A stretch of 11,754 nucleotides of DNA. It comes from Euperipatoides rowelli. Its lineage: Eukaryota; Onychophora; Udeonychophora; Euonychophora; Peripatopsidae. The stretch lies in assembly GCA_003024985.2 (NCBI GenBank), contig PXIH01S0012765.1. The stretch is one strand, 5' to 3'. The notes beneath the pieces are model-generated. The model ran no database searches. It saw only the letters and a list, made by a program, of their open reading frames with translations, and was not told the DNA's origin. Numbering within the stretch: the first letter of the stretch is position 1; each line of letters opens with the position of its first letter. Positions 1 to 7,680 of the stretch are shown piece after piece. A program made the position numbers and the translations under genes.

Positions 1-400
1 AAATTATTTGAATAATAAAAAAAAAACATTGGAATTAAAACTAATAATAATAATAATGGCCATTTTCAACTTTTTTTTTAGTGCTGAATCGGAATTTGAA
101 ACGTCATATGCGGCAGCTCTCGAGCTACATCATCAAAGTACTTAACCAATCAAATGAAGAGTCATGTGTTACAAATTATTATAATGAACAATCAAAGAAA
201 AAAAACCCGACCAACTTCTATTATAAAACTAAGGACTAAACTTGGTTACAAATAAATTTATAATGAATTTATTTGTGATCCAATTTATATAAAATTTAAT
301 ATGCATGACTGTATTCATCTAATAAACCTTTTTATACCCAATTAACTTCAGATCACGCCAAACAATTGTTATAGTAGCTTTTAATTTTGTAATGTATACA
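1..400. other. AT-rich non-coding stretch
   Basis: I see no exon, RNA gene or long ORF here. The stretch is A+T-rich and contains a short TAA/AAT microsatellite of five units at 42-57 and one strong hairpin at 244-280, listed separately. It lies beyond the proposed minus-strand 3' end and is best treated as intergenic. Confidence 0.5.
244..280. repeat. Hairpin, 11-bp perfect core extended to 15 pairs
   Basis: The arms ACAAATAAATT (248-258) and AATTTATTTGT (266-276) are exact reverse complements around a 7-nt loop. The stem extends outward through 244-247 and 277-280 with two G-T and two Watson-Crick pairs. In DNA this AT-rich is it could be a foldback remnant of a small transposon or chance. 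Nothing around it points to a function. Confidence 0.6.
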
Positions 401-480
401 CCGCTCTATGGTTAAGGTGTTTATAGCTTACTTGTGCTATTAATTTATATCGTTGGTCGGGTTCAAATAATAAAAAAAAA
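401..480 (+). mobile_element. Possible tRNA-derived SINE fragment
   Basis: The segment contains TGGTTAAGGTG at 409-419, resembling the D-arm/A-box part of a tRNA. About 51 nt further on is GGTTCAAATAA at 460-470, which matches the B-box consensus except for its last bases. An A-rich run (about 466-480) follows directly, as in the head-plus-tail layout of a tRNA-derived SINE. The intervening sequence does not fold into an obvious anticodon arm, and no target-site duplication was found. A degenerate SINE head is the likeliest reading; a coincidental A/B-box pair is the alternative. Confidence 0.3.
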
Positions 481-485
481 GCCCA

Positions 486-514
486 ACTGTAGATGTGGCA
501 ACCAAATCTACAGT
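486..514. repeat. Short hairpin with nested inner stem
   Basis: CTGTAGAT (487-494) and ATCTACAG (506-513) are exact reverse complements. The outer pair 486/514 also matches, and an inner TGG/CCA pair closes a 3-nt loop after a 1x1 mismatch. It directly follows the A-rich tail of the possible SINE at 401-480, so it may be part of the same element. Confidence 0.5.
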
Positions 515-699
515 AATTCCAATTCCATCAACTATAAATAAATAAAATTAAACGTAATAATGTTTATGTTTAGTTTTATACTATCCACCATTGAATTATG
601 TGGTCTATTTAAATTGCCATTTTCATTAAAATATCAAATTTTATACTAATTACTCCCTTTCTTACCCCCCTCACCCTACACACAAACGTGTAAAAAAAA
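515..699. other. AT-rich spacer, nothing recognised
   Basis: This is an A+T-rich stretch with a C-rich interlude at about 665-680. I see no gene, RNA or repeat that can be supported. Confidence 0.5.
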
Positions 700-905
700 A
701 AAATTGGCCAAGGTCGCTCTACAAATATTAGGCAGCCTATGTGGTTCAAAACGCAAAGTTTTTGGAAACCCTCTCGGTGCAAGGCACATTTGATAAAATG
801 TCAAAAACAAGCAATATATTTCTAACTTCTCATGGAGGGAAGCACAAGAGAAATTTTGAAAAATGAAGGACTACAAGTGCCTTGAGAGGCAAAGCGCGGG
901 GGTGG
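700..905. mobile_element. GC-richer island with pol III box-like motifs, possible old repeat copy
   Basis: This block is clearly less AT-rich than its surroundings. TGGCCAAGGTCG at 705-716 agrees with the A-box consensus at most positions, and GGTTCAAAACG at 743-753 agrees with the B-box, 38 nt apart. CCTCTC plus AAGGCAC (770-775 and 781-787) pair with GTGCCTT plus GAGAGG (877-889), giving 13 base pairs with a 5-nt bulge and closing most of the block. About 30 codons are open on each strand across 700-790, but no splice sites or recognisable protein support coding. A decayed SINE or similar interspersed repeat is the best guess. Confidence 0.25.
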
Positions 906-943
906 TTTTTAAAAACAAATGAATATAAGCATGCAATTTTGAT

Positions 944-971
944 TATAACATGATCCTTTGATCATGTTATA
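944..971. repeat. Perfect 12-bp hairpin, 4-nt loop
   Basis: TATAACATGATC (944-955) and GATCATGTTATA (960-971) are exact reverse complements separated by CTTT. The arm shares the core TAACATGAT with the larger hairpin 30 nt downstream, so the two may have a common origin. Confidence 0.75.
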
Positions 972-998
972 CTATAAGCCATGAATCTTATATCTGTA

Positions 999-1069
999 CT
1001 ATTATTATTTTAACATGATTATTCACTGGCAGATTTAGTGCCAATGAATAATCATGTAAAAAATAATAG
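999..1069. repeat. Long near-perfect hairpin, precursor-miRNA-sized
   Basis: The inner arms 1013-1031 and 1039-1057 pair over 19 positions with a single C/A mismatch around a 7-nt loop. After a small internal loop the outer CTATTATT (999-1006) pairs with AATAATAG (1062-1069). The whole foldback is about 71 nt, the size of an animal pre-miRNA, though a small MITE-type foldback or genomic palindrome would look the same. It lies about 200 bp beyond the proposed minus-strand polyadenylation site. I do not recognise either arm as a known miRNA. Confidence 0.7.
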
Positions 1070-1274
1070 ATTTAAAGGCACTGAATTGACCATTTTAATA
1101 TCATTGCTACATTCTTAATATAAACTTCATAAAGTATTAATAATAAAACAAGTTATGACATCAAATGATTTCTTCACACTGCTGTAAGCTGTTTGAATAC
1201 CTATATTTATTGTGTAACAACAGAAATATTTCAACAATTTTGGCTTTTAAATTCTAAATCTGTAAACATCAATG
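1070..1274. other. AT-rich spacer downstream of the minus-strand 3' end
   Basis: No ORF, RNA gene or repeat stands out. If the polyadenylation call at 1275-1329 is right, this is the intergenic DNA just past a minus-strand transcript. Confidence 0.5.
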
Positions 1275-1329
1275 AAAAAAAAAACACACCAGACAAATTT
1301 TGTGGCTATGATAGTATTAAAACTTTATT
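1275..1329 (-). terminator. Polyadenylation signal and 3' processing site (minus strand)
   Basis: Read on the minus strand, AATAAA (complement of 1324-1329) is followed about 22 nt later by a CA step near 1301-1303. Immediately after comes a GU-rich then U-rich element (1294 down to 1275, GTCTGGTGTG then ten T). This is the textbook order hexamer, cleavage site, downstream element at normal spacing. AATAAA alone is frequent in DNA this AT-rich, so the call rests on the downstream GU/U element. It would be the 3' end of the minus-strand gene whose coding end is proposed at 5897-5981. Confidence 0.5.
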
Positions 1330-1741
1330 GAGCAATAATGGCTTACAATTTTTACAGTAAGAAAACATTATGTACATGACAGTCTCCAGTCAATCAAGAT
1401 TTCATGACTGGATCGTGTGACTTGTTGAATCACAACCTAAAATCGAAACATTCTTTAATATTCGTGCGAGGCTATTTTTTTAGCGCACAACTCTGAATGT
1501 TTATTGCTATTTAAATAAGTGAAATTGCACGGAAAACGTGAATAAATTTGTTACAATTTGTAGGCACTACGCAATGCGGAATTTGTTATATAGAACTAAG
1601 ATACCCAGTAGGTTATCTCAGTGAAAAAATAAATAAATAAACAATGTAAGAAGATTAAGTAGTAGTGATAGAGCCAAAGATTGACAGAAAAATCACACAC
1701 ACCTCTTGCAGAATGATTAAGAGCCTTCAAAGTATCGCATC

Positions 1742-1742
1742 N
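1742..1742. other. Ambiguous base (n)
   Basis: A single unresolved base in the supplied sequence, in the proposed 3' UTR. It reflects sequencing or assembly quality rather than biology. Confidence 0.99.
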
Positions 1743-2281
1743 CTCCCTAGGATTGCCAACCTCACAGACCTACTTTCAGGAAATTCAATAAAAACAAAGT
1801 AATTAAAAGTATGAAAATATTTCAAACATTGAATACATTATTTTTATTCTAATGATTTGAGATAGGCAAGGAATCAATATGGAATGTATAAGGAAAAACC
1901 GTTCTGTGAGATCATATTCCTCATTAGTTACTCACTTATGACTAATCTTAAATAGGAAAAGGACTGAATATGGGAAAGGTTATAGGTGAAAAATCTTTAA
2001 GTAACAAAGAAAGAGGTTCATTAAAAAAAAAGTATATACAGTACCTGTATGTATAAAGAAAAATTTAAAAGGAATTGAAAAATTATTTTCTTCTAACAAA
2101 TGAAACTTTATACAACATTAAGACCTTATCAAAATTTTTAAAAAATAATTATTATTTTGTGTCCCATTTTTTTCTTAATATATTTCATTCTCAAGGCTAG
2201 TGGCCATATAATTATCTGAAAGCAGGTCAGGTTAGCATTCCCGTTACCACTACTAAAAGATGAAGGCTTTCTCACGAGATG

Positions 2282-2386
2282 CAGAAAATTTACCAGTCTC
2301 AGTTCCCATGGTAATTTAACACACCGAGTGGCAGTGGTACAGAATTTTTGACTGCATGGTTTCCATTGCGACTGGTAAATTTTCTG
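2282..2386. repeat. 17-bp perfect inverted repeat, 71-nt interior
   Basis: CAGAAAATTTACCAGTC (2282-2298) and GACTGGTAAATTTTCTG (2370-2386) are exact reverse complements. Pairing continues inward after one mismatch (2300-2303 with 2365-2368, one G-T pair), and a CCATG/CATGG pairing (2306-2310 with 2355-2359) is possible beyond an internal loop. The total arm length is about 26 pairs. It sits in a locally GC-richer patch and, if the UTR call is right, would form a large hairpin in the minus-strand mRNA. A MITE relic or an miRNA-type precursor is also possible. Confidence 0.75.
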
Positions 2387-2636
2387 TCAAACATGGACAA
2401 TTAAAGTCAAAGTTTGAGAGTCATCCTCCAGATGGCTTCCTTGTTAAAGTCAATGGTGAAAAAAAATGTTAGCGAGAATATCACACGACGATCGTGATGT
2501 CAAACTTGATGCACACACTCAATCCGAGCAATTGAAAATGTGTTCATTGTGACCTAAGCCTCAATCATTTCGCTGTTTTATCCACCCCACAAATTGAACA
2601 CAATTTTCAAATGTCGGTGATAGATGTTGCAAATTG

Positions 2637-2678
2637 TTTTTTTTTTTTTTTTTTTTACTTTTTTTTTTTTTTTTTTTT
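2637..2678. repeat. Two T20 runs separated by AC
   Basis: Positions 2637-2656 and 2659-2678 are each an uninterrupted run of 20 T, with AC between them. On the minus strand this is A20-GT-A20. It may be a retroposon tail or slippage-expanded low complexity. Run lengths in draft assemblies are unreliable. Confidence 0.9.
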
Positions 2679-2727
2679 GATATTATCAACAATAGTAACA
2701 ATAATGTAACATATTATTTTTTTTAAC

Positions 2728-2779
2728 GAGTCCGACTTCACCAGCTTTTAAGAGGTACGACGCTGGTGCAAGTGAACTC
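2728..2779. repeat. Bulged hairpin with GC-rich inner stem
   Basis: CACCAGC (2739-2745) pairs with GCTGGTG (2762-2768) around a 16-nt loop. After a single bulged C, ACTT (2735-2738) pairs with AAGT (2770-2773), and after a small internal loop GAGT (2728-2731) pairs with ACTC (2776-2779), making 15 pairs in all. The inner stem is unusually GC-rich for this window. Confidence 0.55.
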
Positions 2780-2796
2780 TTTATAAAGGAAAACAT

Positions 2797-2843
2797 GTTG
2801 TCAACATTTTAATTATACACACTATAATTTTAAAGTTGACAAC
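2797..2843. repeat. Compact hairpin, 18 of 21 pairs, 5-nt loop
   Basis: The arm 2797-2817 starts GTTGTCAAC and the arm 2823-2843 ends GTTGACAAC. Nine outer pairs are perfect, then come three mismatches within six positions, then seven further AT pairs close the loop CACAC. It lies 17 nt from the hairpin at 2728-2779. Confidence 0.65.
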
Positions 2844-4214
2844 TACCATAATTCTAAATTATTTTTTTTTACAAATTTGTGGAATGAATGAATTTTTTTA
2901 AAAAACAAAACATTAAAAAAATGTACACCCTGACTAGGTTAAATTCTTTTTTAGATAAATGGAAATTGAATGTACAATAAAAAAGATAAACATTTTAGAA
3001 TAATATCGAGGATATTTGAATGGAAGAAAGAAAGAGCAAGAAATCAGCAAGAATGGGAGGAAGGGGAAATGAAAAGGAAAAAAAAAAATAAGAATACCTC
3101 AGTGTCATTATAGCGAGGTGTTAAGTAACGTGACAATCTTTCAGAATTAATCTAATCCGCTCCATTAAGCATTCTTTAAAAGTATCATGTAAACTACAAT
3201 ATGTTGCTAGACATTTTTTATTTATCTTTTATGCTTGTAAATGAAGACCACAAAGTGGTTGCCTTTTTATGCAATATCCAATACCTATTTTTCAATGTAG
3301 GTTTGTAAAGGCAAAATGGCAAGCATTATATTTTTAAATTTGTGTGCAAAAAGTTTGATTAAATTTTCATCTGTCCATTCACGTTCCATGCTCACTAAAC
3401 ATCACAAACCCAATCTTTCATTAAATAGTTTAACTTTTGTGAAAGTTTTAAAACTGCATAAGAGATTACATGATAGACTAGTCAAAGCGACATTACATCT
3501 AGAAAGCTATAAGAAAAAATTTTTCTATGTAATGTTAAATATGGCTGGGGAAAGTGATTTTTTTTTTCGTATAAATAAATAAAGGAAATCAGAGATAAAA
3601 TTTATAAAATAAATTGGTAAGACAATATAACATAAAATACTTTTGGAAAGAATGACCCGAAGGACTATGCCATTTTTCTTTATTTGTACTGCAAAAAATT
3701 GCTATTCAATATTCCTCAAAAATAAATTTTAAAATCTATCACCACCATTTTTTTTTTATACTGACAATCACTTTCTTTGTAGACTAGATTGTTAATTTTT
3801 TTAACCACTAGATGGAGTTTGTGAATTTTTAGTAGGCAGCATGTTTTGTTATATTCAATCCAAGTGCGCTTAACTGGCCTTGTATTTATTTATTATTTAC
3901 TGTTTTTTTTTTAAAAGAACCCATCTATTATTTGATAATGATTTCACAACAATTAAACATATGGTTGTGATTAGTATGATCCATATATTTAAATCGTCTT
4001 CAAGCCATTCTTTAAAACCAATTTGTATTTAGGAAAGAAATCTTTACAAAATAACAAAAAGGTTCCGTGATACATAACAAGCCATTGTTAATGAGAACAG
4101 ATTACAAAACAATAACATTAATTTCAAGTACACAATAATAAAAAACAAAGAACATAATTGTGGTACAATCTGGGATTCTTTTATACAACAGGAATTTTCC
4201 TTGAAGCCAAAGGT

Positions 4215-4231
4215 AAAAAAAAAAAAAAAAA
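4215..4231. repeat. A17 run
   Basis: An uninterrupted run of 17 A on the plus strand (U run in the proposed minus-strand transcript). Similar runs occur at 5601-5618 (A18), 8034-8052 (A19) and 8623-8640 (A18). Confidence 0.9.
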
Positions 4232-4868
4232 CAGCTTACACACGATTGCCTTAACTTTACATGCACTGCACTTCAAAAGAAAAAAAACACAAATTATCAA
4301 AAGCATAATCAAACCGAACATTATTCTGAATGATTATGGACAAGATTGTAAGCATGTACGTCTCCACAAACTAATCAACAGTCCGCAAGTGAGTATAAGT
4401 TTAAAACTTTCTCCCTTTGAGCAGAGTTCACCTCCTCCATTATTTACTTTTCCTTTAAAAAAAAAACAACAGCTTCTAATTATAAGACTTTTTTTTCCAT
4501 TTTTTTTATAACATATGTTTTCTTAATAAAAAAAAAATAAACAACAGACAAAATTCAAAAAATTGTAGCACAAAAATTCAGTTTGAGAGTAAATCAAGGG
4601 CTAAAGATTTAAAACCATGGGATAAATCACAAGGAAGGATTGTAATTTTAAAATAAAATGAAAACCCAATTCCATGGGTGCTTATCTGGGATACTGTCAA
4701 CAGACACCAAGTGGAATGTTTGGATGGGGACTTTCACGCCCTCAAAGAGTTAACTCATATTTACAACAATAGGTGGTGTCTTAAAACAGTCTAGTGAATT
4801 TTTTTATTTTTAATAATACTGTATTGTGATCAACTATTTGTTACCTAACATTTAAATAGAAATCCTAA

Positions 4869-5283
4869 GATTAAATCCGGCATTGTGATTAAAAAATCCC
4901 GCTTCTCTAATTTAACTAAAATTTATTTTTATTAATTCAATAGACTAGGTCTCTTGATTAGCTGATTAAACACCATTTAATCTTTTCTAATCTTTAATAA
5001 CAATGATCGGCTAGAACACTGATTACTTATACAGATTTTTAATCGAGAACTTGTCAGGTAAACAAAAACAAAAGGATAACTAAATCCTAGTTGATTAACA
5101 TTATTTTACATTATAAAATGCACATTTTTAAATTTAATTAACCAATTACATTTTATTGAGTTTTCACTCTTAGAGTAGCGTAGTGTGTGATTAAAAATAA
5201 ATCAATGATTCAGGTTGTCTTATAAACCTAATAAATATGATAAAATAGAAATTGTTTCTAACATTTTAGACTAAAATGATTAA
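4869..5283. promoter_or_regulatory. Cluster of GATTA/TAATC pentamers
   Basis: I count 11 copies of GATTA or its complement in about 415 bp, beginning near 4869, 4887, 4956, 4964, 4978, 4988, 5021, 5040, 5093, 5189 and 5278. Eight extend to GATTAA/TTAATC. By base composition about two pentamers would be expected. TAATC is the core bound by K50 homeodomains (Bicoid/Otx/Pitx type), but AT-rich drift or a decayed repeat explains it as easily. Spacing is irregular, so it is not a simple tandem array. Confidence 0.2.
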
Positions 5284-5600
5284 GACAAAAATATTATTTC
5301 CTCTAGGATATCAAATACTATTCGAATATTGACTTCAATAAGATCAAAAAAATTCTAAAAAATATATTAGTCTTGTTGTGCCTCAGTGGAGTTGAAAGTT
5401 TACTTATTACCCCGTTAATGGCAGTAAATGTATAAGATTTTTAGTCTGAAGACGTTAGTGGAGCCGACATGCTTAGTTAAACGGAACACCAAGGTCTATG
5501 ACTAGGATTTGTCAGCATTTTTTATATTTTTTAAAGTGCATCTAGAACATAATTAGCTGCACAAAAAGTCGTTATCTAAAATACAAGAAAACATCGCGTG

Positions 5601-5639
5601 AAAAAAAAAAAAAAAAAATAGGAAAAAAACAAAAAAAAA
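5601..5639. repeat. Long A-rich run (A18 plus interrupted A tract)
   Basis: Eighteen A at 5601-5618 are followed by TAGG and further A runs of 7 and 10. This is low complexity inside the proposed minus-strand 3' UTR, forming a U-rich tract about 260-300 nt after the proposed stop codon. Confidence 0.85.
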
Positions 5640-5896
5640 ACAACAACAGAACACACATTTGTAAATTAGCAAATTTTAAAAATGCTTCCAAAAATAAGTC
5701 ATCCTTTTGATGTGTAACTTACAACCTAGTGAACATCAAGTGAGTGATGAAGTGTCTACAAAAATATGATGATGCATATACTGTATATATATAAAGAAAT
5801 AAAAACAAAAAAATGAAAAAAAAAAATCATTTTTTTGAAAATAAAAACTGGTTACATGGAAAGCTTGTCAGCCGAGCCAACTTTCCAATACAATTT

Positions 5897-5981
5897 TTAC
5901 ACGTCATCGTTTGCTAGCTGCTGCAAACGTTTTGCGTTTCCTTGAGTCGGCCCCTCTGTTAGAATTCCGGGGGGAAAGGAT
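5897..5981 (-). CDS. Candidate terminal coding exon, C-terminus of an unrecognised protein (partial)
   Basis: On the minus strand a GC-richer segment begins right after a plausible acceptor (T/G-rich tract ending TCTAG, AG at 5983-5982) and reads through 27 open codons to TAA at 5899-5897. The peptide begins SFPPGILTEG and ends RLQQLANDDV. The final Asp-Asp-Val resembles a short PDZ-binding tail of the kind known at some animal C-termini, though that is only a resemblance. The exon would start with the third base of a split codon. The reading frame is not secure: the +1 frame (ATC first, stop TGA at 5906-5904) is also open for 25 codons and gives a basic peptide containing SRKRKTFAAASKR. In-frame stops just upstream in both frames (TGA and TAG) mean the exon must begin at or very near 5981. 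I do not recognise the protein. The coding call is supported by local base composition and splice context only. Confidence 0.35.
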
Positions 5982-6090
5982 CTAGACATATTGAAATATC
6001 ACAACAACACTGACACACAGTTAAGAATAAATTTTCAACAGCTAAAACCTCGATAAAATTCCAGCGATCGTTGGAAGATCCATAGCTCAC
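5982..6090 (-). other. Candidate 109-nt GT-AG intron
   Basis: Read on the minus strand it starts GTGAGC, a near-consensus donor following TCG, and ends ATGTCTAG. A CTTAAC branch-like motif lies in its last third, about 50 nt before the AG, with a T/G-rich tract after it. An 18-bp near-palindrome (6059-6076, TTCCAGCGATCGTTGGAA, one G/T mispair) lies inside. The length is normal for a short invertebrate intron. Confidence 0.3.
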
Positions 6091-6107
6091 CGACAGGTGG
6101 AATATTT
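6091..6107 (-). CDS. Possible 17-nt microexon
   Basis: On the minus strand AAATATTCCACCTGTCG is flanked by an acceptor (T/G-rich tract ending TGTTAG) and the donor GTGAGC. Its length leaves two bases (CG) that complete an Arg codon with the first A of the exon at 5981. The joined frame then reads KYSTCR followed by SFPPGILTEG, so phase and both splice sites agree. An alternative is a longer AT-rich exon in another frame, open back to about 6160, which would join the basic +1 frame of the terminal exon. Microexons are easily invented by eye, so this is tentative. Confidence 0.2.
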
Positions 6108-6560
6108 CTAACAAAACACCCAAAAAGGTGTAAAAATTGTGCTTGTAACTTTTCTCAAATTACAAGAATTTCCCAGGAATAACCAATTTTTATTTCCAGA
6201 TGGCTTCTTTTCATAAAGTTATCAAAAAATTCAACAAAAAGGAAAAGCAACTTTTTACTTTCTTTTTGTACATTAATGAAATCAAGACAATAAATACTCA
6301 TTGTCATCTTTGGTTTATCTATTTTTTTTTTTTTTAAAAAAAACTCCAAGTCGATACTATCGGTAAGACTTGAAAGATACCCAAACTAATGTAATTCCCC
6401 TCTTCACATCCACGTTCTACATTGAAACCTTCCACTAATGGCATTTTCAAGATACAGCGAACATGCAAGTGCTCAACGGCAAGTAATTTCTTGATAAACT
6501 TATGATAAAGACCCAGAATAATAATGAATAATGTAAAAAAAAAAAAATTATAAAGCAAAA

Positions 6561-6595
6561 AAATAAAAAAAATTAAAATAAAAATAAAAATAAAA
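6561..6595. repeat. AAAAT-type simple repeat
   Basis: Degenerate units of four or five A followed by T recur about five times. This is low complexity and explains the Phe/Ile-rich open frame on the minus strand here. Confidence 0.7.
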
Positions 6596-7637
6596 CCTTG
6601 ATCGAATACAAGAAAATGTACTTTAAATAGTTTACAATTACTAGATAAAGGAAAAAAAATCTCATATGGATAGAGAAAAGGACACATTACAATTAAACTT
6701 TAATTATTCTAACTATATAAACTACTCAGAAACGTGCTGAAAGAATGTGCTGATGTAAAAAAAAAAAAAAATAGGAAAGAAAATTGATTGTGACAAAATT
6801 TAACTTGGTTATTTATGGCATAATTTCCCCTTTCATGAAGCTCTTTATCTAATTTACATAGTTAAAACAAAGCCTCCAATCAGGAATACCACACATAAAA
6901 TTTAGGACTATGATATTGACTTCTTGCGATTTTGTTTCTTTAACCAGGATTTGTGAAAAAAAAACCAAAACAAAAAACAATTCTTATTAGTAAGAGTATT
7001 GTTGTGTCAACAAAATCATTCTTTTTTTCTGTGTGCCTCAACCATTGCTTATACTCCTACAAATTATTTTTTGTTAGTTGACACTATCTTAAGAGGTAGC
7101 TGCCAGATTAGCATTTACTGCAACAATCGAGTTCAGCACGTTTCTATTTTTTTCTTTTTTAAAAATACTTTTGCTTAAATCAAACTGTGGGGAAGCTCAT
7201 GATAGGATTCAAATCTCATCATAATTTCTGAGGCAGAACTGACACCCTTTAAAACAATCGCTAAAACGTTTCAGTAAGCCTGTCAATTAAAAAATAAAAA
7301 CTTTGGTTTCTATAGTTTGTTTCAGTACAACAATTTGATAAAACAACCAAAGATCTATAGAAAGGAACTAATTGATAAAAACTCAACTCACACAATCCCC
7401 AGAAACCATGTATATATATTTAAAAAAAAAAAAAAAATTCACTTGGAATTTTTTTTTTCCACTTGTGTTTTTCCCGATTCCATCACTTAAGCTCGAAACT
7501 TCCTTCACAAATTGCAAAAAGTCAATTTTATCACTATCTACAACTAATGACATAATCTGTTTAATATCGGCACGGGATACATCACAAGAATAAACTCTTC
7601 AGTCAGACAAATATTAAATGATTAAGGATAAATGTGG

Positions 7638-7680
7638 TTTTTTTTTTTTTTTTTTCTTTTTCTTTCTTTTTTTTTTTTTT
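7638..7680. repeat. T-rich tract with sparse C
   Basis: T18 is followed by C-interrupted T runs up to 7680. It is pyrimidine-only on the plus strand. A polypyrimidine tract could serve a plus-strand acceptor, but no exon follows. Confidence 0.85.

Larger units (their letters stand above)
1301..5896 (-). other. Putative long 3' UTR of a minus-strand gene
   Basis: Between the polyadenylation site and the candidate stop codon at 5897-5899 there is no supportable coding sequence for about 4.6 kb on either strand. The longest open frames (3316-3582 and 4158-4511, plus) are Lys/Phe/Leu-rich translations of AT-rich DNA. Long A runs on the plus strand at 4215-4231 and 5601-5618 make the minus strand U-rich, as is common in long animal 3' UTRs; the T runs at 2637-2678 are an exception. 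Three hairpins lie within it. The extent is inferred: there is no transcript evidence, an intron could lie inside, and an earlier polyadenylation site could be used. Confidence 0.3.

Noticed and set aside
1369-1376. PUF-protein sites (TGTANATA on the minus strand) at 1369-1376, 2033-2040 and 4758-4765
   Set aside because: Three matches in 4.6 kb of this composition is close to chance expectation, so they do not stand as evidence of regulation.
2220-2353. Plus-strand open segment of about 45 codons across the large inverted repeat
   Set aside because: It has a stop directly upstream, a weak donor (ATG then GTAATT), and the dominant signal is the inverted repeat. It is also antisense to the proposed UTR.
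3316-3582. 88-codon open frame on the plus strand starting MASII
   Set aside because: The composition matches surrounding AT-rich DNA and no motif is recognisable. Length alone is not significant in 11.7 kb. It lies antisense to the proposed 3' UTR.
4158-4511. 117-codon open frame on the plus strand
   Set aside because: The translation is dominated by Lys, Leu and Phe runs encoded by A/T homopolymers, with no domain, splice context or coding-like codon structure.
4725-4740. NF-kB-like GGGACTTTCA motif
   Set aside because: A single degenerate match without clustering or promoter context.
6334-6687. 117-codon open frame on the minus strand
   Set aside because: The centre is a hydrophobic Phe/Ile run made by an AAAAT repeat and A tracts. 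The slightly better C-terminal part (about 6350-6490) has no convincing splice-site pair.
7093-7099. let-7 seed match (CTACCTC on the minus strand)
   Set aside because: A single 7-mer located upstream of the proposed stop codon, probably intronic, with no extended pairing considered.
6728-7145. 14-nt inverted repeat AGAAACGTGCTGAA at about 6730 and about 7140
   Set aside because: One 14-mer match between distant positions is near chance for a window this size, and the flanks do not extend it.
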